64,000 nt of DNA, taken from NCBI RefSeq assembly GCF_027942865.1, contig NC_134524.1:23489536-23553535 (forward strand), given 5' to 3'. The stretch is from Odontesthes bonariensis (Eukaryota; Chordata; Actinopteri; Atheriniformes; Atherinopsidae). The notes under the pieces were generated by a model, which saw only the letters and a program-made list of their open reading frames with translations, was not told where the DNA came from and made no database searches. Of this stretch, positions 35,885 through 47,172 are shown one piece after another (position 1 is the first letter of the stretch; each line of letters starts with the position of its first letter). The position numbers and the translations under genes are program-made.

Positions 35885-36527
35885 TGCCCCTAACCCTAGT
35901 GACTGTCTCAAATGTATACCTCTACATTGTGAACACAGTCCACTGCTATGCAGTAAGATCATGTACTAACTTCTGTGTTGGTTTTCTTTGTTTGCTGTGC
36001 TTCAAGTTCGCAATGTGTACTATACATGTTAATATCAGAGTAGCACTGTGCTTTTATTACTCGCCTGCCCTCTCTGCAACTCTGCACATTTAGAATGTTT
36101 TATACAAGAAGAAGAAAATAAAGGAAAGTTTATGTTTTGCAACAACTGTGTCCTCAAGTTCTTTCAAACCTGCAGGGGAAATTGTTTGTGTACAGCAGCC
36201 CTAGTGATGCCTCACCCTCAATGAGACTGGCGTAGTCAAAGTTTTGACCTGTGTAACATCCCCTGGTTACACATGCACCAGGTTTTCATAAGTTAGACAC
36301 TTGTTGATACTTAACGGTTAGTGAAATTTCAAATAGCGTTAATTTATTTTTTTTTGTAGCATACAGTAGTAAAGACAGATTGCCCCCAAAAATGTCAGGT
36401 GGCACAACAACAGAAAATTGTCTTTGGTGTGGCTCCGGTCTTTCTCACAGACATTAGATGGTGCCCTGGTACCTAAAAACTTCCACATGCTCCACTGTCT
36501 GCCCTTGGATGGAGTGGCTGGAACAGA
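35885..36527. other. Non-coding stretch
   Basis: No recognisable feature apart from simple AT-rich sequence. Confidence 0.35.
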
Positions 36528-36540
36528 GAGTGAGTGTGTA

Positions 36541-36605
<65 letters not shown>

Positions 36606-36611
36606 ATATAT
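36528..36611 (+). repeat. (TG)n(TA)n microsatellite
   Basis: A short TG run is followed by about 30 TA units. Open frames here (Tyr/Ile repeats) are artefacts. Confidence 0.95.
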
Positions 36612-36619
36612 ATTTTTTT

Positions 36620-37064
36620 TTGTCATTCACCAATGTATGCAAAAGTAATCATATAAAACCAGTTAGTATATATTTTGCAAAATTAATCGTATAAAACCAG
36701 TTAGTCTACTGTTTATGTCCCCTTAATTTTGAAATGGAAAATGTTTTTTTTTTTTTTTTACTATATTTCAATATTGACTATGCGCATTCAGCTCTTCGTT
36801 GGTCTTGTGCTTGACTCCCAACATAGATTAGTGTAATCCTAAAGTTTTAAAACAATGGTGTTTATAAGACTTTCAGTCCAGTCTGCTTGACAGCGCGTGT
36901 GTAGTGGTAATGAAGAATCATTCACGGCAGAGAACAGGTAGGCTAATGGTAGACAATAGCACCAAACGGCGTCGTACTAATCTTATATTGTTATTGTTTC
37001 GTGTCAACCGTGAGATTACTTCAGCACAACGGTGTGCTCATTACCAAGCCTTGGCTTGGTAACA
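36620..37064. other. Non-coding stretch
   Basis: Contains a T run near 36745-36759 and a short direct repeat (ATATAAAACCAGTTAGT) at about 36650 and 36690. No gene is visible. Confidence 0.35.
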
Positions 37065-38605
37065 ACAAAAAATATCAGTGATAAGAGAATGCCAATATTT
37101 CTCCCAGACTAAAAACAGTACAAACAGTTTTTAATCACTGGTTTACGTGTGATCTTTCAATACTAGGTCGCATATTACTGTCCAAAGCTGAGGGTCTGTC
37201 AAGACTTATTTATCCCTGTCACTAAATGTTTATCTCTCCAAAGGCAATAAAGTTGTCCAACTCTATCATTTTTAAGTTCACTTGGAGAAATAAAACTCAT
37301 TATATACGCAAATCCCAATTAGTTAAAGATTGTAAAAATGGAGGTTTGAATGCTTTAGATTTTGAGTCTATTGTTGCAGCTTTCAGAATTAAATGGTTGA
37401 AAGAATGCATTACCCAGCCTCAATGTGGTTTCATGTTCCCAATAAAATTTTTAATAAGGTTGGAGGGCTAGAGTTTTTGTTTAATTGTGATTTTGAAGTT
37501 TCTAAGATACCGTTAAAGTTGTCAAGCTTCTACAAGCAAGCATTAGATTTTGGGAAGTTGCTTTTTACTCACAACTTCTCCCCTCACAATTCCTTATTAT
37601 GGAACAACAGGGTTGTAACTATCAACAGGAAGTCTCTGTTTAAATCTGATTGGTATGATAACGGCATATGTTTTATTCATGATTTATTATATACAGATGG
37701 AATGCTGTTGTCATACGATGACTTTATAAAGAAATACAAGATAGAGTTATAATAGTTATAACAAGGTTAGTAAAGCAATTCCTATACCATTACTTAATCT
37801 TATCCAAAATACAATGCAATATTCTTCAATCAACACTAGCTTGATCTCGCTGACAATTGATAATGTATCGCTTCAAGATAAAAGATGTAGTAACAGATTG
37901 GTCTCCCTAGCATTTAAACAAAAAATATTTTGTCATTTTAATGTCAACAATAAAAGAAAAGACCTAGATAATGCCTTTAAAAAGAAGTCATTTTCTCTTT
38001 ATATGAAATATCCAATTCCTCCTAAGGTAAAAGAAACCCACTTCAAAATCATGTCTGATGTATACCCCGTTGGAGATTTTTTACATAGAAGATTTAAGTT
38101 TGATTCTGATCCATGTGTCTTCTGCTCCTCTGAATGTTTTCTGGTCTGATATTTATAGTTGGGTCTCGCTTAAAATTTCTAATATACCTTTTTCACTTCT
38201 AAGGACATTCTTTTTTTCATGGACAACCTGGACTCTGATGTCTCTGATGTCATTAATCTTGTGATCATTTTGAGCAAATATTTTATTCATACATGCAAAT
38301 GGAAAGATACTGTTCCGCTGTTTACTGTCTTTCTAAACTACTTTGTTCAATATTTTAAATCACTTAAATATGTCTCTAATCCAAACAAGAAAACAAATGT
38401 GATCTATCAAAGTATTGCTAAATCCTTGCTGTTTTAAATATGATACTCAGCCCACGCCACGTTTGTTCTTATTGTACTTTTTTTTCTTCCTTTCTTTTTC
38501 ACTTCACGTTCGGTTTTGTAAACTGTAACACTGTCAAGAATACTTCCCTGACTTGTTTTGTATACTTTTGAAGAGCTCTAATAAAGTTTAAAAAAAAAAA
38601 AAAAA
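37065..38605 (+). mobile_element. L1-type LINE, 3' end with poly(A)
   Basis: Coding blocks characteristic of the region after the RT core follow one another with several frame changes: CDLSILGRILLSKAEGLSRL, IFKFTWRNKTHYIRKSQL, NGGLNALDFESIV, FKIMSDVYPVGDFLHRRF and a Cys motif (DPCVFCSSE). The frame ends at about 38437. The 3' UTR ends AATAAAGTTT plus about 16 A (to 38605). It is 5'-truncated as usual for L1. RT motifs A-C are missing. Confidence 0.8.
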
Positions 38606-38635
38606 CATGCTCATGCGCCACTCACAGCGCTACTC

Positions 38636-39322
38636 TTTTTTTTTTTTTTTTCTTATCAAACACATTTTATTTGTGTTGCTTTGTCACCACATCTCTTCCA
38701 AAGAGTTTACACTGCAGCAGAAGCCCTCCATCACTTCTTTATGCCACATTTGCCAGAAAAAAACAGGATAGTCTTACGTTTCCGTATAGTTAACAGTCTA
38801 AAATCAACAACACAAAGGCTGCAAAAAGGTTTTATTGTCAATTCTTGCCACAAATTATCAACTGGAAAAAAAAACAATTCGGGTACACCATCTTGAATAA
38901 AAACAATCTTTGTGAAGATCTGTGATGTGTTGTGGATTTATTAACAGAGACCGTGTTTAATTGTCAGGTTGCATTGCTTTAATTAACAGTTTTCACTACT
39001 TTTAACTAGAAAATATGCTTTCCACCAAGAGAGCGCTGCCTTGAAAATCAGCTCATTTGTTCGTGTCTGACTCTTTAACTCTATTTTAGACAGATCTCAC
39101 TGGAAACCAGCCTGATGCTGGACAGACTACAGTTGGTGGCTTTGAGTTTCATGGATTTATCAGAAGAAGAGACTTTAGCCTTTGTTGTTTATTATGAACC
39201 AGTTTACTTTCACATAAAAACGAAAAATCTGATATCGGCAGTTGGTATTTTGGAAAGCTGTGGAGTACGTCATCTCCCCATCCATCATCAACACCAGCAG
39301 GGTGCGTCTCTTTTGCTGAGAT
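38636..39322 (-). mobile_element. Poly(A) retrocopy, insertion A
   Basis: On the minus strand this segment ends with AATAAAATG and, about 20 bases later, a poly(A) run (T run at 38636-38651). It is flanked by CTCACAGCGCTACT (38621-38634) and CTCACAACGCTACT (39323-39336). No protein is recognised. It looks like a retrotransposed mRNA 3' end or an L1-mobilised sequence. Confidence 0.5.
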
Positions 39323-39336
39323 CTCACAACGCTACT

Positions 39337-39711
39337 TTTTTTTTTTTTTTTTTTAAAGAACTTTATTTAAACAATATTAGTATACAACAAACCAACATAT
39401 TGAAGTATACAATACAATACAACAACGATACAAACAAACAACCAGGGGTGATAATTAAATAAGAACACGCAAAGACGTACATATTGAAATTGTCCTTAGA
39501 GCCTTTTCATTTGTAGAGTCTGTTATTGATTTGATATATATTTCCATATCTTTAATGAAAAAAGAAAAACATGGTGTTTTATTAGCAAATTTACGTTTAT
39601 GAATATAAAATTTAGCAAAGAGGATTAGCAGGTTTATTATAAAGAAACATTTAGCATCCTTTATATGAAATCTATAGAAACAAAATAAAACATTTTCCCA
39701 GCATAAGGAAT
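39337..39711 (-). mobile_element. L1 3'-end fragment, insertion B
   Basis: On the minus strand it encodes the extreme C-terminus of an L1 ORF2 (AKFYIHKRKFANKTPCFSFF, IKDMEIYIKSI), then AAATAAAGTTC and poly(A). It is flanked by CTCACAACGCTACT (39323-39336) and CTCACAGCGCTACT (39712-39725), a 14-bp duplication with one mismatch, typical of target-primed reverse transcription. Confidence 0.7.
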
Positions 39712-39904
39712 CTCACAGCGCTACTCACATCGGGTGGCAGTGGTACCGCAAAGCATTCGTGATGTTCGAAAAGCACCTAAATGCCCGGATATCCGGAGTA
39801 CTCACATCCGGTGAGCACTCACGTCGGGTCGCTACAGAGCCATATGGTGTGACGTAATCAGCAGGCGACGGAAGCCGAGCCGATTCGACCAAACAATGCG
39901 TTCT

Positions 39905-39950
39905 GCGCTTCGGAACATCTGGTAGCAGAGCAACAGAAAGCTGCATGCAG
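39905..39950 (+). other. Proposed exon 1 (5' UTR) of the zinc-finger gene
   Basis: The segment ends CTGCATGCAG and is followed by the donor GTGAGTCC at 39951. The region to 40112 recurs inverted at 1-205, as expected if a promoter and first exon were duplicated among related zinc-finger genes. The ATG inside ATGCAG is not in frame with exon 2, so this exon is probably untranslated. The link to the later exons is inferred from position, strand and splice signals only. Confidence 0.4.
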
Positions 39951-40112
39951 GTGAGTCCAGAAAAGAATGAATTTAGCGGTCAGACGTTAGCAGAAATGTC
40001 TTCAAAGTGGTCTTTGTCATTGGTTTGATTCCTGCTGCTGGATACGGGCAGTCAGAACATGCAGCAGAGAGTAAAAAGTTCAAATAACCTGGCTGCTATT
40101 CACAGTTAGCCC

Positions 40113-40589
40113 GGCATGCTAACGCTTGATAGAAGTGTGCAGCCAAAACATGTGATTTGATGTGTTTAACGTACACAATATGCCATATTTCATGATTAGA
40201 TCTTAAAATGGGACTTAATTATGCTCAATATAAATCCTTTAATGTCATGAAGAGTTTAAGTTGTGTGAAGAGGAGTCATAGCATTATTATAAAGACTTGT
40301 GGGTGATCCAGGAAAGTATCACAGGAGCAGTAGAAATCCAGTTCCCCTCAGTATCAGTGTGTAATTTCTCAGATTTACACTCAGAAGCCCATTAAAAGAC
40401 AGTCTGACTGTCCTCTTCAGAAGTGTCTCATGAAAGCTTCATTATTCACTTTCCTTTACATATCCAATATTTTCTGTTATTCACAAACCAACAAGGACTG
40501 AGCACATAATAAAAAGGATCTAGAAATGAGAGCAGGTTTAGAAACAGAGATAATCTGAACCTCAGTCTTTGGGATGATATATTGACTCC
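40113..40589. other. Intron of the proposed zinc-finger gene, no feature seen
   Basis: Ordinary AT-rich non-coding DNA before the Rex1/CR1-like LINE. Confidence 0.35.
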
Positions 40590-41826
40590 CACATTATTCC
40601 AAAGTTTTACCGATTCCTAAAAAGGCTAGTCCTGGAGAGGATAATGACTACCGGCCCGTGGCCATCACCTCAAACGTTTTTAAATCCTTTGAGAAAATAA
40701 TGATCTGAAAACTTCGCACAGATGTGCAACCAGCTCTTGATAAGTATCAGTTTGCCTACACTGAGAACCGCAGCACAGGAGATGCCATAGCAACAATAAT
40801 GCATCTGGTGCTTAAACATCTTGAAAACCCTGCAGGTTATGCCAGACTTCTTTTTGTTGATTTTTGTTCCGCTTTTAATCTTATTCAGCCACACATTCTT
40901 CTTGAAAAATTAACTCAGCTGAATGTTAACCTGTTTTTAATTAGGTGGTATTATTCTTTTTTATCAAATAGGCCACAACAGGTCAAGTTCAATTCTACTT
41001 TGTCTGATATAACCTCCTGCAGTATTGGCGCGCCCCAAGGTTGCGTCAGCTCACCATTTTTGTTTACGCTATACAGTAACGACTGTGTCAGTTCTGGGCC
41101 AAATCAATACATTGTCAAATTCTCAGATGGTACTGTTATTCTTAGCCTGCTCACTAAACATGATGATTTGAACACTCACCAAACAGCAATAGATACGTTT
41201 GTTAATTGGTGTGATTCACACTTCTTACATATAAACAAAAAAAAAAAAAACAGTAGAGATGGTGTTCGATCCTAAATCCCTCTGTGGCCAGGGTACAGTG
41301 GCTGTACATGGCCAGGCTATTGATCAGGTGAACACTTTTAAGTACCTGGGGGTGCATATAGACAGCGATCTCAGCTGGCGTATCCAGGTGACCAATGTCT
41401 GTGCCAGAATACACCAGCGTCTACATTTTCTGCGCAGACTTAGAGTCTTTGGAGTATGTAAAAACATCATGTTAATCTTCTACAGAGCCACAATAGAGTC
41501 TGTTCTCCGTTATGGGATTACCTGCTGGTTTGGCAATCTCACGGTAAAACACAGGGCAGAAATCTCAAGCAGGCAGGATTATGGGGGTGATGTCCCCCCT
41601 TAACCCACAGGAGCTCTTTGAGCAGGCCACTGTCAGTCAGGCGAATGTCATTGCATCAAATGGTGATCATGTACTAAATGGGGAATATATTCTTTTAAAC
41701 TCTGGGAGGAGGTTTAGACTCCCTCTGTGTAAACACAATCGCTACAAACATTCCTTTATACCTCAGTCTATTAAGATACTGAATAAACTGGGATTGAGTG
41801 GGACAAAAAGGGACCTCTGCAGTTAG
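40590..41826 (+). mobile_element. Rex1/CR1-like LINE, reverse transcriptase
   Basis: Coding runs from KKASPGEDNDYRPVAITSN through RT motif A (LLFVDFCSAFNLIQPH), motif B (GAPQGCVSSPFLFTLYSND) and motif C, which reads FSDG instead of F/YADD. It breaks at an A-rich run near 41238 and continues in another frame (NTFKYLGVHIDSDLSW, YRATIESVLRYGITCW), ending at the TAG near 41826. An early stop at 40705 and the lost catalytic aspartate show it is inactive. The endonuclease part is absent. Confidence 0.75.
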
Positions 41827-42234
41827 TGTTTGTACTGTAGGTGGTGATGGAATGGAGTAATGACCATGAGGGTACGAGCTGAGAGGGGGGTATACATTGT
41901 TGTATAACATAAGTTGATGGTGTTCCACTGACTCAGATGAGATTTATGGGATATTGCACACAGTGGGTGTCGGTCTACAGAGTTATTATTACATTTTTTT
42001 TCTGAATTTGATCAAAAAGCTACAAATATTTTGAACTCTGACCTTAGTGGATCTTTAAAGAAGCATTTAAAGTTCACAGGGATTTAAATAAAAAGCACAG
42101 TAATGAGTTTAATGGAATGTGACTGGATGGTTAAAAACTGTGCAGAAAGGTTATAAAGAGAAGAAGAAAAGTGGGTGTGGTTTAACACGCTGCACGCCAC
42201 AGCTGGATCTTATCATATGTGCTGACAGTTGCAG
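41827..42234. other. Non-coding stretch
   Basis: Probably LINE 3' UTR followed by intron. The polypyrimidine/AG context before 42235 (CTGACAGTTGCAG) could act as a splice acceptor. Confidence 0.35.
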
Positions 42235-42677
42235 AGTCCATCAGTCGGACCAGAATGGAGCAGAACCAGGAGCAGAACCAGGATCAGAACCAGGAGCAGA
42301 ACCAGGAGCTGAAGCAGGAGCAGAACCAGGAGCTGAAGCAGGAGCTGAAGCAGGAGCTGAAGCAGGAGCTGAATCAGGAGCTGAAGCAGGAGCTGAAGCA
42401 GGAGCTGAATCAGGAGCTGAAGCAGGAGCAGAACCAGGAGCAGAACCAGAAGCTGAAGCAGGAGCAGAACCAGGAACTGAAGCAGGAGCAGAACCAGGAG
42501 CTGAACCAGGAGCTGAAGCAGGAGCTGAACCAGGAGCAGAACCAGGAGCTGAACCAGGAGCTGAACCAGGAGCAGAACCAGGAACTGAAGCAGGAGCAGA
42601 ACCAGGAGCAGAACCAGGAGCAGAACCCCTCCACCAGTAACAGAGCCGGCTCATCCTCTGGGTCCACCGGGCCACAG
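42235..42677 (+). CDS. Proposed exon 2 of the zinc-finger gene: Gln/Glu-rich repeat region
   Basis: Bounded by an acceptor (GACAGTTGCAG) and a donor (CCACAG then GTCAGTG). The frame starting at ATG 42255 has a strong initiation context (A at -3, G at +4). It begins MEQNQEQNQDQNQ, continues with about 30 four-residue units (QEQN or QELK) and ends with a Ser/Gly-rich tail (PSTSNRAGSSSGSTGPQ). It leaves the exon in phase 0, which fits exon 3 at 55581. The QELK units would favour a charged helix. All three plus frames are open through most of the minisatellite, but only this one stays open to the donor. Coding status is inferred. Confidence 0.45.
42258..42629 (+). repeat. 12-bp minisatellite (CAGGAGCAGAAC / CAGGAGCTGAAG)
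   Basis: About 31 tandem 12-bp units of two main types, with point variants such as GATCAG and GAACTG. The period is a multiple of three, so unit gain or loss keeps the frame. Confidence 0.95.
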
Positions 42678-42897
42678 GTCAGTGTGGAGGAGGTTTTTAT
42701 TTTATTTCTTATTTATTTGGTTAGGACTCTGCACATTAATCAACATATCAGCAAAGCATCCATGTAAATATGCCGGAGTTAGCACAGTTGCTAAATTTAA
42801 TCCGTTGTCCTCAGGCAGGTATCATAAAAACATACAGACAATACACCATGACAAAAAACTAAAGAACAAACAAACAGAAAATCTTTAGAAAGATTCA

Positions 42898-43480
42898 CAT
42901 CAAAGTTAAAGGGATAGTTCGCCTCTTTTGACATGAAGCTGTATGACACCCCATATCAGCAACATCATTTATGAACATCTTCTTACCCCCTGCTGCGTCC
43001 TGTGAGCAGAGTTCCAGCCTCGTTTTGGTGTTGATGAAAGTAGTCCGGCTAGTTTGCTAGGGTTCCGAAAATAAAGCGTTTTGCTTCTCAAAACAATATG
43101 CGTTCCAAAGAGTAATACATTTGCATCACAAAATCCTCCCTCCAGAAAAAGTCAGACCTCACATCGCTTGGCCCTATTTTCTCTCCCTTCGTATCACTGC
43201 CTGCTGTGTAAACCGTGCAGACCGAAGTGCAGCCCGAGCACTTCCCTGCTTCCGAGCAGCAAACACCGTAACAGCTGCAGCTATCGCTAGGTGGCTGTTA
43301 GCATTGATATGAAGGGAGGCAGAAATAGTGGACGTCATTGAGGGATACTCCATCATACTTAGCTGCCTTCCCTGTAATTTTTCATGTGTCTGGGCAAACA
43401 CACCAGCTCCCTGAGCACACTGAGGAGCACTGTGAGCAGCATCAGATGTGCACGCTGTGGCCACACACCTGTATCACACC
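42898..43480 (+). mobile_element. Fish interspersed repeat fragment (TTAA-start)
   Basis: After TTAA at about 42897 the sequence AGGGATAGTTCGCCTC resembles a widespread fish repeat. No matching right terminus was found, so the class and right border are uncertain. Confidence 0.3.
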
Positions 43481-43808
43481 TGTTCAACACCTTGGATCAT
43501 AGTCAGTTACACGGCTTATTAAAAGAATCAAATCACAGCAGCAATTTTCATTAGTTTACTTTTAATAAAAGCGATTTGGCCCACTTAAAATGAAAAAGAC
43601 CAGAATCTTGTTGTTCATGAGATGTGTAGTATGTTATCTGTTATATGTGAGAGTCATGCTTGCAGCCTTGTTTTGCAGAGTAGACCTTTCTCACTGGAAA
43701 AAGAAAAACTTTGACCCAGTTTCACCGCTTGTTCTTCTGTTTGCACCCAGACAGCCATTCCATCCAAAAAATATAATGATCTGAAATGTAGACTTGGTCT
43801 TTAATTAA

Positions 43809-44354
43809 AGGTAGGGTAGGAGATCCTGGATTTTGAGTCCAGCGAAGCTGCATTTTGAAAATACACAGGTCTAAAGTCCCAACCCTTTTTTTCAGATTGC
43901 CCCCGAAGCCACGCCTCTAGAGTACATGAACGCGCAATGCTTGTTCACGAGCGCTGTTCTGACGGCAAGCATCGATCGTGGCCGTATTTAGTATTTAGTA
44001 TATGCTAACTATACGTTTAATAATGCTAGTTGCTAGCCAAGCTGGCTCTAGTTTAGCTTCCTTCCAAGCTTCTGGACGCGTAATTCGTTCACGGAGCAGG
44101 GTACGTGCACAGGGGGAAGGAGGGGGAGGGAGGAGCAGATTGCAGTTTGATAGACGGCATCAGTATCCAATCATTGTGAATGGTCCGTTCCCAATGATTG
44201 GATACTGTTTTTCCTAGATTGTACGTTCTAGAGGCTACTAAAACTTTTCATATTTGTGTCAAAACTTTTAATTAATTGGTTGCAATTGGGGTGTGAAGAG
44301 TATTTCAAGCAATATGTAAAAAAATGTTCCAGAAAAAGATCCCCTACCCCACCT
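43809..44354. mobile_element. TTAA-target MITE, 546 bp
   Basis: The termini AGGTAGGGTAGGAGATC and GATCCCCTACCCCACCT are inverted repeats with two differences. TTAA lies immediately outside both (43805-43808 and 44355-44358). TTAA duplication points to the piggyBac or Kolobok groups. No coding capacity. An internal perfect 16-bp inverted repeat lies at 44160-44207. Confidence 0.8.
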
Positions 44355-44388
44355 TTAACTTTATGTTATGAATAACATAAAGTAGTCT

Positions 44389-44417
<29 letters not shown>
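44389..44417 (+). repeat. (TTG)n microsatellite
   Basis: About ten TTG units just right of the MITE. Confidence 0.9.
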
Positions 44418-44419
<2 letters not shown>

Positions 44420-44420
<1 letters not shown>

Positions 44421-45257
44421 TGCCTTGTGAATTACACGGTCAAACCGGTTAAAATGTAAAGAAATAAATTTACATTATTTAGAATTTTTTAGCATTCAAA
44501 TACACACAAATTTTAAGCCATACATTTTAAAGCTTCATAGTAAAACATATGAACATATCACAGCCAAAGTTGAGCTGGCTTTAACTCACATTTTACAACT
44601 TTATAAGCCACATATAATTTCCCTTTGAACACATCATCCTCAATCTGTTTGGTGAACTAAACAAGTGCTAGCATTTTGCTAACTAGCCACTAACGTACAA
44701 AACCCTTAGAAACAGCTAGTATATTTCAATAGTTTAATGCTAACCTGCCAAACAGCCCATGCAGAAAAAACACATGTCCCGATTGTTTACAACGTTCAAA
44801 ATGAACTTGCCGCGTTGGGCAATGTATCAGAATGTAAGTCAAAGTATTGAGTTTCATGTCGTTGGTATGCTTCTTTTAATGACGGCAAAGAAGTTCCCGT
44901 TTTATCCCGTTTTTATTTTCTTAACTACATCACTTCCGGTTTTTGTCAAGACCCAAATCGATGCGATCTAAACAAAATATACAACCTCCCGGGAGGAGTG
45001 AACACAACATTAAGATTAAATAAATGAAATATGTGAGCATTTAAAGGGCTTCGCAAGTTCCTCAACTGAGCCAATGAAAAATCTATTGATAACTCACAGT
45101 AATCTCCAGATTGTCAGTTAGCTCATCATTTACCTGGAGCTGTAGTTCACTAAGATGGGGAGATAACTCATTTAGATTGTACCATATTAGCTTTTAATCA
45201 CCATTTGCCCCATTTATGGCCTCAATATAGAATCTGCTTTCACCTTACGGGTCCTCC
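44420..45257. other. Non-coding stretch
   Basis: No gene or recognisable repeat. Confidence 0.35.
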
Positions 45258-45335
45258 TTAAGATTTTATCTCTATTTTTCATTCATTTTATAATTTCATT
45301 GTTCAACCAGGGCAGATTATTTCTATGTTGCTTGG

Positions 45336-45366
<31 letters not shown>

Positions 45367-46330
45367 GTGAATGGTGTTATAATATCATTGACTTTTTAAT
45401 TAAGTTATCTGAGTTATCCTCAATGTTGTTATTTTCCAGAATATGATACCTTCTAGATTATGGATTTCCTCATTCAGGAATTGTTGCTGGCTTTTGGGTA
45501 TGAAGTAGAACTGGTGACCTCTGGTGGATGCCATTAAATGCTTCCTCTTAATTTTCCATGAGCACAAGATAAAATTGTGATCTGACAGGCCAGAAAATAG
45601 ATTAAAAGTCTTAGAGATTCTTTCAGGATTATTAGTAAATATTAGATCAATTGTTATATTTGACGTATTAGTTATTCTTGTTGCTCCTTTTATAATTTGT
45701 GTCAAATTGTACTCATCCATCAGCTGTTTAATTTTTTTCCTGACTTGATGTCCCAGTTGATATTAAAATCAGCAAACAAGAAGGATGATTTCCTTCTTCG
45801 AGTTGCAGTGATTTAAGATTGTCTGAAGATGATCATAAAACACATCCTTTGCTGAGGTGGATCCACACAAATCACAGTAAAAGACATTGCAGAGCAGAGT
45901 GATGCATTTAGACCAATACACTCAGCGTTAACGTCTTTAGGCCACCTTATTAGTTCATGTTGAAACTTCTCTCTGACAGATTAATACTCCCCCACCTCGC
46001 CCTGCTTCTCTAGCCTTTTTAAATACATTATATCCTGGAATGCTGGTAGCTGCTGTAGATGATGATGAATGTGTCAACCAACTTTCACATATTCCCAGTT
46101 TATCAATATCAGAGTCAGTAATAAATGTTCCATTTGCTCAGTTTGTGTTTTTCCTGGTTAAAAACAGCAAAGTGTTTCCTGGTTTCATCTCCTCTCTCTG
46201 AGCTGCAGATCCAGATGTGCTTAGACTCAACATGTGCGGCAGGCTGAATGATCTGCTGGAAGAAAATCAGTGGGCAGATTGTTGTGGTGGGACGTTTTCT
46301 GGCTCTCAGTCTGCAGATTTGAGAGGTTCA
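45258..46330 (-). mobile_element. CR1/L2-group LINE endonuclease, inverted sister copy
   Basis: The minus strand reads the same endonuclease region as 29331-30200: YNLTQIIKGATRITNTSN, NPERISKTFNLFSGLSDHNF, KHLMASTRGHQFYF. It retains LRRTRKVKADSI at its 3' side, which the left copy has lost. A T run at 45342-45366 interrupts the coding. Dead copy. Confidence 0.75.
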
Positions 46331-46439
46331 GGAGCTAATCTTCATTATTTGTGTTTAAAGTCTCTGGGTTACATGAATTGAACCTGGTGGTGGTAATATT
46401 TTGGGTCTTTAATGGTTAGATGACAGGTTTGTAGAGTTT

Positions 46440-46703
46440 TGTGGCAGGCGTTTGCCACCGTGGGTTCCCCAACAGATATACGGACCACTTTATTGCGAGT
46501 TAACCTTTTTATTTTCACTAGTCAACCCGACACTGACAGGTCATCTCCTGGTTCTCCTCCTCTCCGCCCGGACCAGCACGCTACTGATAAAGGGGAGAAT
46601 GATTAGCTGATGATGTGCAGATGTGCCCATCATCTCCCCTCCCCCTGTCCTCTGAGCCCTTCCCACCTCTCCTCTGCACCTGATGCACCATGCCCCCCCC
46701 CAC
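46440..46703 (-). repeat. 3' LTR of the Gypsy element
   Basis: Matches 52088-52408 but lacks about 55 bp after GTCAACCCG. The outer edge TGTGGCAGG is intact; the inner edge is blurred by a C run. LTR divergence by eye is modest. Confidence 0.8.
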
Positions 46704-46749
46704 CGCCCGACTTAGGCCGGGAAGCTGTCCGGCCTAACCTACTCCCCCC

Positions 46750-47172
46750 CCCCCCCTCCTCGTGGGAGCGGGAAAGGAAGTCGGCCACGACCATCTGCGT
46801 CCCCGGCCTATGGATCACCCTGAATTTAAATGGCTGTAAGGCCAGGTCCCACCGGGTGATCCGGGCATTCGTGTCCTTCATGCGGTGGAGCCACTGGAGG
46901 GGAGCATGGTCCGAACAGAGGGTGAATGGCCGCCCCAACAGGTAGTACCGTAGAGCATTGACCGCCCACTGGATGGCCAGGCACTCCTTCTCCACGTTGC
47001 TGTACCTGGCCTCCCTCTCGGACAGTTTCCGGCTGATGTAGAGTACAGGGCGGACGATGCCCCGCACCTGCTGGGACAGCACAGCCCCCAGCCCCCTGTT
47101 TGATGCATCAGTCTGCAGAGTAAACGGGAGAGAGAAATTAGGAGTGTGGAGAAGAGGCTCCCCACAGAGGGT
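46750..47172 (-). pseudogene. Gypsy RNase H
   Basis: The minus frame below 47082 has RGIVRPVLYISRKLSERE, YSNVEKECLAIQWAVNALRY, FTLCSDHAPLQWL and DFLSRSH, the standard Gypsy RNase H blocks. The first part (LQTDASNRGLG-like) is in another frame near 47100-47165. A C-rich tract follows before the 3' LTR. Confidence 0.75.

Noticed and set aside
36418..36694. Tyr/Ile-repeat open frames
   Set aside because: They are translations of the TA microsatellite.
42119..42675. Open frames rich in GAEPGAEA (plus) and GSAPASAP (minus)
   Set aside because: These are by-products of a 12-bp repeat without stops in several frames. Only the QEQN/QELK frame remains open to the splice donor.
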